The notes: generated from the sequence alone by a model not told the origin. DNA of 64,000 nt from CAYZJR01 sp964503045 (GCA_964503045.1 CAZCZI010000012.1:62001-126000), one strand, 5' to 3'. Shown: positions 34,443 through 43,650, numbered from the stretch's first letter. A program made the numbers and translations.

Positions 34443-35567
34443 ATGGCGCTCGAGCCCGGACAATGGAAAGACGTTCTCGAAGTGCTTCGAGAGACGCACA
34501 AAATCTGGTCGGCTGGATTGCCTGTCGATCGTTATCTCGAATACATTTCGTTTCAGCTTGGTCACAACTGGGCGCGCCGCAACTTTTCGTATCTGATGTT
34601 GCGCACCGAAGAAGGAAAAATTGCCGCCAGCTGCAAACTATATTCGGTGCCGATTCAAAGCCGAGGAAAGTTGTTTCATCTATACGGTCTCGGCGCGGTC
34701 TACACAATGAAGCAGCATCGCGGTCAGGGATACGCCACGAAACTAATCGAAGAAGTAATCGACCTCGCTCACTTCAAAGGAAAAGACGGAATCATTCTCT
34801 TTTCCGACATTGGACCGAGTCTGTATGCGGACCTCGGTTTCGCCGAAATGGGAGGAGCCGAGTTTTCGATACAAGTCGCCAGAGGAGCAGTTAGAGAAGA
34901 CAGCCGGCTCATTGCTTTCGATGAATTGGGGAAGGGCACGGCGGAGTTCAAAAGTGATTCTAGAGTTCGAATGCAACCGGTGAATGTTTCGATGGTTCCG
35001 CACATGCTCCGACACTACAGACGGTGGCTAAGTAGAACCCCATTCGGATTCGCCAGAACGGACGAATACTGGAACTTCAAAATAAAGCGTGAAGCGTTCC
35101 TTCATAAATATTCGAGACTGGCATGGCCTCAACTTCAGATTTTGCACTTTGATCTCGACAGTCTCGATGGCGGCTACGCTCTTATCGAAACAGGCGGTCC
35201 AGTGCTACGTGTATTGGAAGTAATCGGCATAGACGATGCCAGAATAAAATTGTGGAACGCCGTTACCACTGTGGCCGTGCATTTGATGTGTTCGCGCATC
35301 AGAGGGTGGGAGGGCAATGTTTCCGACTTTGCTCCCGGGTTTACTTTGCGCCATCTCGAGCCGGATGTTACGTTCAATCCTGGATTTTCTGAAACTCCTG
35401 GATTTTCTGAAACTTTTGAATCTAGCGGTTCGGCACCTGCGCATCCATTGCAGTTGACATATCGAGAGAGAGATTGGGGCCGTCCAATGCTGCTTGTCAT
35501 CACTGAGCAAATTCAAGAATGGTTCGAATATTTCCCCAACCCCCTTCTAGAGCTCGATCATCTCTGA
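34443..35567 (+). CDS. GNAT-family N-acetyltransferase
   Basis: The 374-residue protein has a GNAT acetyl-CoA site QHRGQGYATKLIEEVI around residue 90 and the following SDIGPSLYADLGF segment. The remaining 220 residues resemble the second, degenerate GNAT/SCP2-like half of Eis-type enzymes. A duplicated PGFSET (from an 18-bp direct repeat near 35385-35412) sits in a low-complexity stretch near residue 320. It follows guaD by 9 bp, so the two are co-transcribed; the substrate is unknown. Confidence 0.8.
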   Translation: MALEPGQWKDVLEVLRETHKIWSAGLPVDRYLEYISFQLGHNWARRNFSYLMLRTEEGKIAASCKLYSVPIQSRGKLFHLYGLGAVYTMKQHRGQGYATKLIEEVIDLAHFKGKDGIILFSDIGPSLYADLGFAEMGGAEFSIQVARGAVREDSRLIAFDELGKGTAEFKSDSRVRMQPVNVSMVPHMLRHYRRWLSRTPFGFARTDEYWNFKIKREAFLHKYSRLAWPQLQILHFDLDSLDGGYALIETGGPVLRVLEVIGIDDARIKLWNAVTTVAVHLMCSRIRGWEGNVSDFAPGFTLRHLEPDVTFNPGFSETPGFSETFESSGSAPAHPLQLTYRERDWGRPMLLVITEQIQEWFEYFPNPLLELDHL

Positions 35568-35645
35568 GACAATTACTTCGGTTCTGGGACCACGTCGCTC
35601 TATTACTCCACGTCGCTCGATTACTTCATAAACCTCGACCGCTAG

Positions 35646-37286
35646 ATGACAGAAGCTCTTACCAGCCATTTATTGATCGACCAATTGGTCGCAGAAGGAT
35701 TCAGGCACATTTTTGCCCCGTCCGGTTGCAACATTTCCGAAGTCATCAAAGCGGCTGAGGGCAAGATGCAGCACATAATGTCGCTGCATTCAGGCATCGC
35801 CGGTTCGATGGCTTTAGGCTACGCGCAGGCGAATTTGCGCCCTGCAGTGATGATGGTCCCGGCTGGGTACGGTGTTGCCGAGTCTTTGCCGACGCTGTTG
35901 AACGCAAAGCAATCTAGATTGCCCTTGATCGTGCTGGCCGATCAACAAGACTCGCAGATATTCAACGATGATCCGCCTTTGGCCTCAAATGACTTAGCGC
36001 TTGGGGCGCCGCTTTGCAAATGGACTTGTGACGTTAAGACGGCAAATGAAGTGCCGCGTATCATCAGAAGAGCCCTGCACGAAACCATGTGCCCGCCCAA
36101 AGGTCCTGTCCTGATCTCGCTTCCCATGAACATTTTGGCGCGTCCGGCTCTGGGCAAGCCAATTCCCAGCATTCAGTCGAGTCCGATTGGTCCTGCCGAT
36201 CCGTCATTTCTGACACGGGCCGCAAAGATGATCACGCAAGCCGCGAGGCCTGTAATTATTTGCGGTAACGAAGTTTCTCAATATCGTGCCAGACAAGAAT
36301 CCGTGGTGTTGGCTGAAGTGCTTGGTTGTCCGGTGTTTAGTGAGCCGATCCCGACCGGAGTTAACTTTCCCAACCGGCATCCGCTGTATGGAGGCGTCTT
36401 GCCTCTGGATTTGTTCAAAGCCCACAAACTGGTTGAAGAGTGTGACTTGGCTATCGTGCTTGGCATGCAGTTGAGATTGCCGCCAAGATCTGACGAACCA
36501 TCGCTGTTTGGACGCAACACTCAAGTCGTACAAATCAATGTAGAGCCACAGTTGGCAGGCCGAACCCTACCTTGCAATCTCGCTGCCAACGCAGACATCG
36601 CCGAAACCTTGTCGAGACTGAGAGCCGAGATTCAACTCATCGTCGACTCCCACTGGGTGCAGATGGCACGAACGCGGGCCCAAAGCAACATCAGCAAAAT
36701 TGCCAAAGTCAAACAACAATTTGAAGAAACCCTGAGCTACCCCGATGCATCAACGCCGGTTCCACTTTTCTGGCTGTATCGAGTCCTTGATTCGGTTCGC
36801 CCGCAAAAGTCCACGATTGTCACCGATCTGGTTGCCGGTTCTACCACACCCATGGACGTGATGAGCCTAGAGACGAGTTCGTCCTTCTATTCCATAAACA
36901 GCGGTGGTGAAGGCTACGCGCTGTCGGCGGCGATGGGTGTTCAGGTGGCGAGCCCGGAATCGACCGTGATTTGTTTAACAAGCGATCACTCTCTTTTGCA
37001 GTATCCCCAGGCGCTCTGGACGGCGGCGCATTACCACCTCAATGTCAAGGTGGTGTTAGTCAACACTTTAGGAACCGTCAACTACAACCTCCAACTCCCA
37101 GGTTTGACCCGCGTTAACGCCTCCTTTGACAATCCGCAAGTCTTCTTTCCGGACCTCACAGCATCAATGACAATCAAGTCGCAGCGAGTGCTGACCATGG
37201 CGCAATTAGAACCGGCACTGACAAAGATGTTTGAGTCGAACAGCCCTTTCATTGTGGATGTTCGCATTCAAGAGCAAGGGAAGTAG
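35646..37286 (+). CDS. ThDP-enzyme-fold protein lacking catalytic residues
   Basis: The 546-residue protein has the three-domain layout of benzoylformate decarboxylase/acetolactate synthase enzymes (Pyr, central and PP domains). The N-terminal motif that normally reads HE, with the cofactor-activating Glu, is H48-S49 (SLHSGIAGSMALGYAQ). The ThDP/Mg motif GDG...NN is TSDHS (445-449) then VNTLGTVN (472-479). Both are altered, while the surrounding fold sequence, such as PQALWTAAHYHLNV, is well kept. It may be a non-catalytic relative or use an unusual mechanism. It follows the GNAT gene by 78 bp. Confidence 0.8.
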   Translation: MTEALTSHLLIDQLVAEGFRHIFAPSGCNISEVIKAAEGKMQHIMSLHSGIAGSMALGYAQANLRPAVMMVPAGYGVAESLPTLLNAKQSRLPLIVLADQQDSQIFNDDPPLASNDLALGAPLCKWTCDVKTANEVPRIIRRALHETMCPPKGPVLISLPMNILARPALGKPIPSIQSSPIGPADPSFLTRAAKMITQAARPVIICGNEVSQYRARQESVVLAEVLGCPVFSEPIPTGVNFPNRHPLYGGVLPLDLFKAHKLVEECDLAIVLGMQLRLPPRSDEPSLFGRNTQVVQINVEPQLAGRTLPCNLAANADIAETLSRLRAEIQLIVDSHWVQMARTRAQSNISKIAKVKQQFEETLSYPDASTPVPLFWLYRVLDSVRPQKSTIVTDLVAGSTTPMDVMSLETSSSFYSINSGGEGYALSAAMGVQVASPESTVICLTSDHSLLQYPQALWTAAHYHLNVKVVLVNTLGTVNYNLQLPGLTRVNASFDNPQVFFPDLTASMTIKSQRVLTMAQLEPALTKMFESNSPFIVDVRIQEQGK

Positions 37287-37528
37287 CTTTCAGTTCTCAA
37301 TAAACTTACGAAAAAATCCTTACAAAATCGACCGGCCATGGCTCAGTTGCTAAACTTATTAGGGCGTATTGCGCCTGCGCTCTGACATCGTGTCGGTTCG
37401 CAGATGGCATCAACGCCAGAAGTCAACCCGCCGGAGGCATCCGGTTTACGGCAGGTTGATATTGGCAACCGGTCGAAAACAATAGCCCGATTGCTACTCA
37501 GTTAGGTCACAAACATCAGGTAAGCGCC

Positions 37529-39352
37529 GTGAAAACACTAGCCGCCGACAGCTCGCAGAAAACAGAAAAAGGACGTATCGTCAACGACTTTTCAATTCAA
37601 GTCGCGACGGTCAATGGCTCTGGCAGCCAATCTTCCAACAATATTTTGATGCGCTCGATATTTCAAATGGGCGTTCCGGTAAGTGGTAAAAACCTCTTCC
37701 CGTCAAACATCGCAGGTCTTCCGACATGGTTTACGATTCGCGCCAATAAAGACGGATACATCGCACGCAAGAAAGAAATCGACATTCTCATTGCGATGAA
37801 CCCACAAACGAGCGTCGAAGACGTCAAAACTCTGCACGCCGGAGCAGTCTGCGTCAGCCCGTTAGAGATGAAACTGGATGCAGTGCGCTCGGATGTTCGG
37901 CACTATCAAGTTCCATTTACCGAGCTGGCTGCAAAGACTACCGACAACATCAAACTTCGCAAGCTGCTCACCAATATGCTTTATGTCGGCGTCATCGCAG
38001 ATTTGCTAGACATCGAAGAAGCTGAAATCGATAAGGCAATCAGAAAGCAATTCGAAGGAAAAGGCAAAGCGATTGACCTCAACCTCAACGCCGTCAGAAT
38101 CGGCCGTGACTGGGCCAAAGAGAACCTCAAGAAAGAAGATCCTTTCTACATCGAACGCATGAACAAAACCGCCGGCAAAATAATTATTGAAGGCAATGAT
38201 GCGGCAGCTCTCGGTTGCTTGTTTGCGGGCTGCACGGTCGTGACCTGGTATCCGATTACACCATCTTCCAGTCTCTGCGAATACCTCATCGATTACCTGA
38301 AAGAGTATCGAATCGACAAGGAGACTGGCAAGGCAACATTCGCCGTCGTCCAGGCCGAAGACGAACTGGCTGCAATCGGCATGGCTCTGGGAGCCGGTTG
38401 GGCAGGAGCGCGCTCGATGACATCAACATCTGGACCTGGCATTTCGTTAATGTCGGAGTTTGCCGGCTACGGATACTTCACTGAGATTCCGGCTGTCATT
38501 TTCGACATTCAACGCGTCGGTCCATCAACCGGTATGCCGACACGCACATCGCAAGCCGACCTGATTTCGACTCACTTCCTGTCGCACGGTGATACCAAAC
38601 ACCTCATCTTGCTTCCGGGTTCTGTCGAAGAGTGCTACTCGATGGCGATGGAAGCATTCGATTTGTCAGAGCGATTCCAAACCCCTGTATTTGTCCTGAG
38701 CGATTTGGATCTGGGAATGAACAACTGGATGTCCGACCCATTCGAGTATCCAAGCAAACCATTCGATCGCGGCAAAGTTCTCGATGCCGAACAGTTGGAA
38801 AAACGCGGGAGCTTCGAACGATACAAAGACGTCGATGGAGACGGCATCCCCTACAGAACGCTTCCAGGAACACCTCACCCCCTGGCCGCCTACTTCACAC
38901 GAGGAAGCGGACACACTGAAAAGGCAACGTACACTGAGCGTCCGGATGATTACATCAATTTGATGGATCGTCTCAGTCGCAAGTACGATACTGCGCGTAA
39001 GTACGTTCCAAAACCAATCGTCGACAACAACAAAGACGCAAAAGTCGGTTTGATTGGCTTCGGCTCAACACACTTCGCACTTTACGAAAGCCGCGACCAA
39101 CTCAAAGTCGCCAACATTCCGACAAGCTACTTCAGACTGCGTGCTTTGCCATTCACCGAAGAGCTGCGCAAGTTTGTCGAACAGCACGATCGCATTTATG
39201 TAATCGAGCAAAATCGAGATGCACAACTTCGCGATCTGATTCGCTTAGAGTTGCCTGAGTATGCAATGAAGATCAGATCGGTAAGACACTATAGCGGTCT
39301 GCCAATCGACGCAAGATTTGTCACTGACGCAATCATGGAGCAGGAGAGATAA
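37529..39352 (+). CDS. korA: 2-oxoacid:ferredoxin oxidoreductase, fused gamma-alpha subunit
   Basis: The 607-residue protein has an N-terminal gamma domain (about 20-195, with VNGSGSQSSNNILMRSIFQMG). The alpha domain begins IIEGNDAAALGCLFAGCTVVTWYPITPSS and continues with EDELAAIGMALGAGWAGARSMTSTSGPGISLM. The fused order is typical of 2-oxoglutarate:ferredoxin oxidoreductases. The start is GTG at 37529 with AGGTAAG upstream. A 241-bp leader precedes it and contains a small CCGGA-GGCA-TCCGG hairpin at 37431-37444. It pairs with korB to interconvert 2-oxoglutarate and succinyl-CoA with ferredoxin. Confidence 0.93.
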   Translation: MKTLAADSSQKTEKGRIVNDFSIQVATVNGSGSQSSNNILMRSIFQMGVPVSGKNLFPSNIAGLPTWFTIRANKDGYIARKKEIDILIAMNPQTSVEDVKTLHAGAVCVSPLEMKLDAVRSDVRHYQVPFTELAAKTTDNIKLRKLLTNMLYVGVIADLLDIEEAEIDKAIRKQFEGKGKAIDLNLNAVRIGRDWAKENLKKEDPFYIERMNKTAGKIIIEGNDAAALGCLFAGCTVVTWYPITPSSSLCEYLIDYLKEYRIDKETGKATFAVVQAEDELAAIGMALGAGWAGARSMTSTSGPGISLMSEFAGYGYFTEIPAVIFDIQRVGPSTGMPTRTSQADLISTHFLSHGDTKHLILLPGSVEECYSMAMEAFDLSERFQTPVFVLSDLDLGMNNWMSDPFEYPSKPFDRGKVLDAEQLEKRGSFERYKDVDGDGIPYRTLPGTPHPLAAYFTRGSGHTEKATYTERPDDYINLMDRLSRKYDTARKYVPKPIVDNNKDAKVGLIGFGSTHFALYESRDQLKVANIPTSYFRLRALPFTEELRKFVEQHDRIYVIEQNRDAQLRDLIRLELPEYAMKIRSVRHYSGLPIDARFVTDAIMEQER

Positions 39353-39355
39353 GCA

Positions 39356-40390
39356 ATGGTTTCATCCACGTCCACACCAACCAACAGAATCGGTTTAACT
39401 CTCGCTGACTACAAAGGCGCACCGTCGACACTATGCGACGGTTGCGGACACGATGCAATCACGAGTCAGATTATCAAGGCCTTTTACGAACTCGGACTTG
39501 AACCATATAACGTTGCCAAACTCAGCGGCATCGGCTGCTCGAGCAAAACGCCGGCGTACTTCCTCAACCGGTCGCATGGCTTCAACGCAGTGCACGGACG
39601 CATGCCGTCAATTGCTACCGGCGTCAATGCCGCGAATAAGAACCTGGTCTTGATAGGCGTCAGTGGTGATGGCGACACTGCCAGTATCGGTCTTGGTCAG
39701 TTCTGTCATTTAGTGCGCCGCAATGTTCCGATTGTTTACATCATCGAGAACAATGGGGTTTATGGACTCACTAAAGGTCAATTCTCCGCTACAGCGGACC
39801 TAGGCTCTAAGTTGAAAACCGGCGTCCAAAACGATCTAACACCAATCGATCTCTGCGGTCTGGCAATCGAGCTTGGCTGCGGATTCGTCGCAAGATCTTT
39901 TGCAGGCGATCCCAAACAGTTGGTGACCTTGCTCAAAGCAGCAGCGTCTCACAAAGGCACCGCAGTACTCGATGTGATTAGCCCATGCGTAACCTTTAAT
40001 AACCACGAAGGATCTACCAAAAGCTACAAATATGCAAAAGACGCTGAAACCCCTTTGCACGAACTCGGCTATATTCCGTTCTTCGAACAAATTACAGTCG
40101 ATTACGAGCCTGGCTCCGTGCAAGAAGTGGAGCTGCATGATGGTTCGCACCTAAGGCTGAAGAAACTGCATAGGGATTACGATCCGACAGACAAAATGAC
40201 CGCGATAACCACTATTCAACAAGCTGCCAAAGATAAGCAATTCCTCACCGGTCTTCTCTACATTGACGAGAAAAAACCTGACTTTATGTCATTGATGGAT
40301 GTTGATGATCAGCCACTTGCACTTCTCAAACAAGACAAAATTCGTCCTTCAAAGGCAGTGCTCGAAGAGATCATGCAGTCACTTATGTAG
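39356..40390 (+). CDS. korB: 2-oxoacid:ferredoxin oxidoreductase, beta subunit
   Basis: The 344-residue ThDP-binding subunit has LCDGCGHDAI near the N-terminus, GIGCSSKTPAYF, HGRMPSIATGVNAAN, the intact ThDP motif GVSGDGDTASIGLGQ and ENNGVYGLTKGQ. Unlike pyruvate enzymes it has no built-in 2x[4Fe-4S] ferredoxin domain. It starts 3 bp after korA with GGAGAG upstream. The two genes alone give a complete KorAB-type enzyme. Confidence 0.95.
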   Translation: MVSSTSTPTNRIGLTLADYKGAPSTLCDGCGHDAITSQIIKAFYELGLEPYNVAKLSGIGCSSKTPAYFLNRSHGFNAVHGRMPSIATGVNAANKNLVLIGVSGDGDTASIGLGQFCHLVRRNVPIVYIIENNGVYGLTKGQFSATADLGSKLKTGVQNDLTPIDLCGLAIELGCGFVARSFAGDPKQLVTLLKAAASHKGTAVLDVISPCVTFNNHEGSTKSYKYAKDAETPLHELGYIPFFEQITVDYEPGSVQEVELHDGSHLRLKKLHRDYDPTDKMTAITTIQQAAKDKQFLTGLLYIDEKKPDFMSLMDVDDQPLALLKQDKIRPSKAVLEEIMQSLM

Positions 40391-40409
40391 ACGGCGGCAG
40401 CCGCCTGTC
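40389..40409 (+). terminator. GC-rich hairpin after korB
   Basis: GGCGG-CAG-CCGCC (40393-40405), extended by GAC/GTC around a one-base bulge, starts at the korB stop codon. No T-run follows, so it may stabilise the transcript end or act with Rho instead of as an intrinsic terminator. Confidence 0.4.
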
Positions 40410-40449
40410 AGGGACTTGCAAAGCAGTGCAACCAACGTTGCGCCGCTTA

Positions 40450-40496
40450 CCTTTTGAGAACTTGAGCGATATCGCTCAAGCATCGTATAACAAAGG
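40450..40496 (-). repeat. Dispersed GCGATATCGC repeat, copy 5, with a perfect 20-bp palindrome
   Basis: CTTGAGCGATATCGCTCAAG at 40461-40480 is a perfect 20-bp palindrome, the longest in the family. On the minus strand the element reads CCTTTGTTATACGATGCTTG before the core and matches copy 7 (CCTTAGTTATACGATGCTTG). It sits between the convergent ends of korB and the transposase-derived gene. Confidence 0.92.
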
Positions 40497-40673
40497 ATAG
40501 GCAGCGAACTCTCAATTTCGTCCTGTAGAAGATCCAACCTGGGAATTCTGCAAGATCCGCCGGAATTTCGATGACAAATCAGGATGGCCGCCCACATTAC
40601 AGATGATAGAGCAGCCTAAGTCATGAGCGAGAATGGATCGCTCACTAATTGAATTTGAAAAACGACTTGCAGT

Positions 40674-41687
40674 TTATGCAGGAAGCACTTTCACGAGCGG
40701 CGGTGAAACATAGTTGCGTATTTCGTGCCGGTTCTTTGGCTGCGTTTTTGCACAACGCTTTAATAACGAGCCGGCAGACCAAAATGCTCGATCCAAGAAA
40801 CACCAAACTGCAGCCATGTATGGCTGTACATTTTTGCGACTAATTCCACGATTGTGAACATGCGAGATGAATTCCTCAGCCTTTGGAATCGTGTCAGGCA
40901 CATTTGTGGAAACACTTTTCGCAGGAACGATTCGAACGAACCTATCAAAATCTACTTCTCGAATTCTTTTGTCGATCCTCAGCATCGTAATTGCAGATAG
41001 AACCATTCCGATTGGCAGACCGGTTGATTCACAAACTGAGTCTATATCGATGGGTTCGGACGACATAACGTCGAACACCGTCCGTTGGTACTCGTCTGCG
41101 AACTCCGCGTCGGCAGATACATCGCCGCTGCCGGAATCTGCAGCTGCACTACAGCTGGACTCTTCGTTATCAATCTCTTCTTGTTCAGAACGTGGATGCC
41201 TTCCCGCTGCTGTCTGACTGCTTCTTCTAACAAAGATCTTTTGCAACAGAGACGACGGCACCAGCGCAGCATCTTCATTCATAAATAGAGCAATTAAATG
41301 GTCAAGCTTCGTCATAATGCCATTGCCTGTCGATGGATAAAGTCCCAAGTACCTGGCGAATCGATTTTTGCTGATGCCAATTCCTTGCTCCTTGAGCCAG
41401 ACAGCCGCAGCGTAAGCTTTAATGTGTTCGGCCTTCTCGAAGAATGTATTAGCAAATAGGAAAGTGGTTCGCCAGCAGCTGTCACATTTCACTTTGGGAG
41501 ATCCCCATTCTCGGGTGACGTCGCTACGCTTACAGAAATAGCAACAGAGATCCGTTCCAAACAGCTCAATAACAATGTTTTCAGTAGCATGTGCGTTCGT
41601 AGGATTCTTTTCGATAAACTCTGCCCACCTCACAAAAAATTCCGGTTCCGGAATAGAGAGGCCACGCGGGGAATTCGGTTTGATCAT
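40674..41687 (-). CDS. Zinc-ribbon/winged-helix protein, probably transposase-derived
   Basis: The 337-residue protein has an N-terminal zinc ribbon (C49-x2-C52 and C68-x2-C71), followed by TFFEKAEHIKAYAAAVWLKEQ and ISKNRFARYLGLYPSTGNGIM, the layout of the IS1595/ISXO2 DNA-binding region. A polar linker of about 50 residues leads to a DprA-like winged helix (200-257: VFDVMSSEPIDIDSVCESTG, LPIGMVLSAITMLRID). The C-terminus (275-312, GISRKNVQPYMAAVWCFLDR) resembles the tail of the same transposases. No DDE catalytic core is visible. It may be a domesticated regulator. It is flanked by repeat copies 5 and 6. Confidence 0.65.
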   Translation of the reverse strand: MIKPNSPRGLSIPEPEFFVRWAEFIEKNPTNAHATENIVIELFGTDLCCYFCKRSDVTREWGSPKVKCDSCWRTTFLFANTFFEKAEHIKAYAAAVWLKEQGIGISKNRFARYLGLYPSTGNGIMTKLDHLIALFMNEDAALVPSSLLQKIFVRRSSQTAAGRHPRSEQEEIDNEESSCSAAADSGSGDVSADAEFADEYQRTVFDVMSSEPIDIDSVCESTGLPIGMVLSAITMLRIDKRIREVDFDRFVRIVPAKSVSTNVPDTIPKAEEFISHVHNRGISRKNVQPYMAAVWCFLDRAFWSAGSLLKRCAKTQPKNRHEIRNYVSPPLVKVLPA

Positions 41688-41783
41688 GATTTAGCCCTCC
41701 GTTGGTACCTCAATTAGAACGCATTCGAATACGAAAAGATCACGGTATCACATACAGTGTCATCATTTAATGAAGGTCCTCCG

Positions 41784-41832
41784 AGTTGGAGGGTTACATC
41801 TAATGTAGTACGGTTGAGCGATATCGCTGAAA
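41784..41832 (+). repeat. Dispersed GCGATATCGC repeat, copy 6
   Basis: GAGTTGGAGGGTTACATCTA, then ATGTAGTACGGTT and GAGCGATATCGCTG. Its left arm matches copy 3, while the middle has diverged most of all copies. It lies just upstream of the transposase-derived gene. The rest of 41688-42003 has no supported gene. Confidence 0.88.
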
Positions 41833-42003
41833 ATACGAAATCGACCACCAGCGACGTTCGTAGAATCAGAAAAGTGAGAGCCCGCAGACAATTGGCAATC
41901 TCAGCTGTAGGAGCGGTTTTTCTAATTGTTTCGAAATTTCAATTTCTCCGGAATTAACACGAAACTGCAAGCACAAATGTAAGGAGCATGTTAGAAATCA
42001 TAG

Positions 42004-42474
42004 AAGTCACTGCTGATTGCAACGAACGCGCGTTCCAAAACCAATAGCAAAAGCAATAGCAAAAAGATCGTTGTTTATAAGAGGAAGCAGGTACAGCCAC
42101 GTACATTGCTTGTGAATACCAATCACTACTTGTGGTGCGAGCCATGGCAAGATCACACGCCATGTTCCGCGAAGGCTGCTGAAACAATTCGAAAAGCGTT
42201 CAACTCTGGAGAGTCTCAAAGTTACTCGCCTCAGCAATTGGTTAAAGCAGGAGTGTTCAAACACTATCCCTTGAGTGGTGGCATATTTGCAAGAAGCTCC
42301 GCGGTCAAAAATATCGTTATCCATTCGACAGAAACCGCAAAGGAAGCTGATGCAAAACGCGTCGTGCGAAGTTGGAATATTCGCGGGCTTCGTCATTACG
42401 GCGCCCAATAATACGTCGTGGATAGAGACGGCGCGATTTATCAAACCGTTGCTCCTAAGTATCCCGCCGTATAA
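42004..42474 (+). pseudogene. Broken N-acetylmuramoyl-L-alanine amidase gene
   Basis: The frame opens after a stop at 42001 with no good start codon. It carries a Ser/Lys-rich basic segment, then KAAETIRKAFN and an Amidase_2-type core beginning NIVIHSTETAKEADAKRVVR and SWNIRGLRHYGAQ. An in-frame TAA at 42409-42411 interrupts it, and the next codons read YVVDRDGAIYQTVAPKYPAV, the natural continuation. The stop coincides with a direct AAT-AAT duplication at 42407-42412; removing one triplet restores the frame. A second stop at 42472 truncates it before the rest of the domain. The gene is dead unless the stop is read through. Confidence 0.72.
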
Positions 42475-42483
42475 CAAAACGCT

Positions 42484-42548
42484 CGTCGGGTATGCGAAGT
42501 CAGCCGTCGGATAGCGAGTTCAACCGTCGGGGTATAGCGAAATCGCAG
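42484..42548 (+). repeat. Degenerate 20-24-bp tandem repeat, 3 units
   Basis: Units begin with CGTCGG at 42484, 42505 and 42525, each followed by a TATGCGAAGTCAGC-like stretch. The array lies between the amidase remnant and the end of the TPR gene. Confidence 0.65.
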
Positions 42549-42561
42549 ACGGGGTTTCTAA

Positions 42562-43650
42562 TTAGCGTTTCTTCGATTTCTTCGCAGCAGTTCCGGTGGT
42601 TTTCTTTTTGGGTGTCGGTTTGGATTTCTTGCCAGAGTCTGCCTTTTCAAAGTCTTCGTCATCGGCGGCGCTATCATCTTCGAGGTCCGCAGCTGTCAAA
42701 CCTTGCAGCAGCTTCTGAATTGCCACGTCGCGGGTGCTGGGATCGTTCATCACTTTTTCGATTGTTTCAGCCATGGTATCTCCAATCCAATCAAGCGCGC
42801 CCTTTGTGCTTTGCCATTGGTAACCGTATTGCATGACGTAAGCAGCTGCCTCGGACTCACCGCCCAGCTCCACGAAATCAGGTTCACCATCTGGTAGGTC
42901 TACCAGACCAGCCATGTATTGAAGAACAAATGGGTTCAAATCGATTGCACGTTGCAATGCCGCATTCGCTTTTTTAGAGGCTCCCGTTTTGAACAGGTAG
43001 AGCGCGCGCGTGAAATTGATCCATGCAGACGGCTCTTCTTGGCACTCTTTGAGCAGGGCCTCCAGTTCACTAAATCGTTCGGACTGCAAAAGGCATGGCG
43101 CTAAGGAAAAGCGTGCAGCTTGGTGATCTTCCGGATTGAGCTTGAGCAGTTTCTCGTAAAGTCCAATCGCACCATCGAAATCTCCACTCAACTCGAGGCA
43201 GTTGGCGAGCGCTTGCAGAACGAGCAAATATGACTGAATCTCAGCAACATCCCAGTAATACTTCGAATCAAGATCTTGCGCAAAATGGCGGATCATTTTT
43301 TCTCCCGCCTTCACTCCCTGACGGAACATCTTTATGGCGTCATCAAGGGTGGTGCTATCTTGAGCAAGCAAAACGTACGCCTCAACGCACATATCGCACG
43401 TATCGAGTGCATCCTTGGCGTACTTGGTGCGCTTCTTGCCCGAGGTGTCGTTGGCTTGTTCGATGTATTCTTGGGCTGCATTCCAATCAGAGCAATCAGC
43501 AAACGCACGCGCTACAGACTCGACTGTTGCATGCTGTGTCCGCTTGCGCTCTTTTCCCGATTCCCGCTCGATCAGAGAAACAGATGATTTCTTGCTTGTT
43601 TGACCGCTGCTTTGCTTTTTGTTCTGGTTGCGAACGTCTTTGTTTTTCAT
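42562..43650 (-). CDS. TPR protein with Lys-rich ends
   Basis: The 362-residue protein has a Lys/Ser-rich N-terminus (about 40 residues), a helical middle containing tetratricopeptide-like repeats (ALANCLELSGDFDGAIGLYEKLLKLNPED and two weaker copies), and an acidic-then-basic C-terminal tail ending in KKSKKR. The SCxxAY-type pattern recalls ST7-like TPR proteins, in which most of the chain is one solenoid. I prefer the ATG at 43650 over a TTG two codons earlier because AGG lies seven bases upstream. A protein-interaction role is likely; nothing more specific can be said. Confidence 0.75.
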   Translation of the reverse strand: MKNKDVRNQNKKQSSGQTSKKSSVSLIERESGKERKRTQHATVESVARAFADCSDWNAAQEYIEQANDTSGKKRTKYAKDALDTCDMCVEAYVLLAQDSTTLDDAIKMFRQGVKAGEKMIRHFAQDLDSKYYWDVAEIQSYLLVLQALANCLELSGDFDGAIGLYEKLLKLNPEDHQAARFSLAPCLLQSERFSELEALLKECQEEPSAWINFTRALYLFKTGASKKANAALQRAIDLNPFVLQYMAGLVDLPDGEPDFVELGGESEAAAYVMQYGYQWQSTKGALDWIGDTMAETIEKVMNDPSTRDVAIQKLLQGLTAADLEDDSAADDEDFEKADSGKKSKPTPKKKTTGTAAKKSKKR

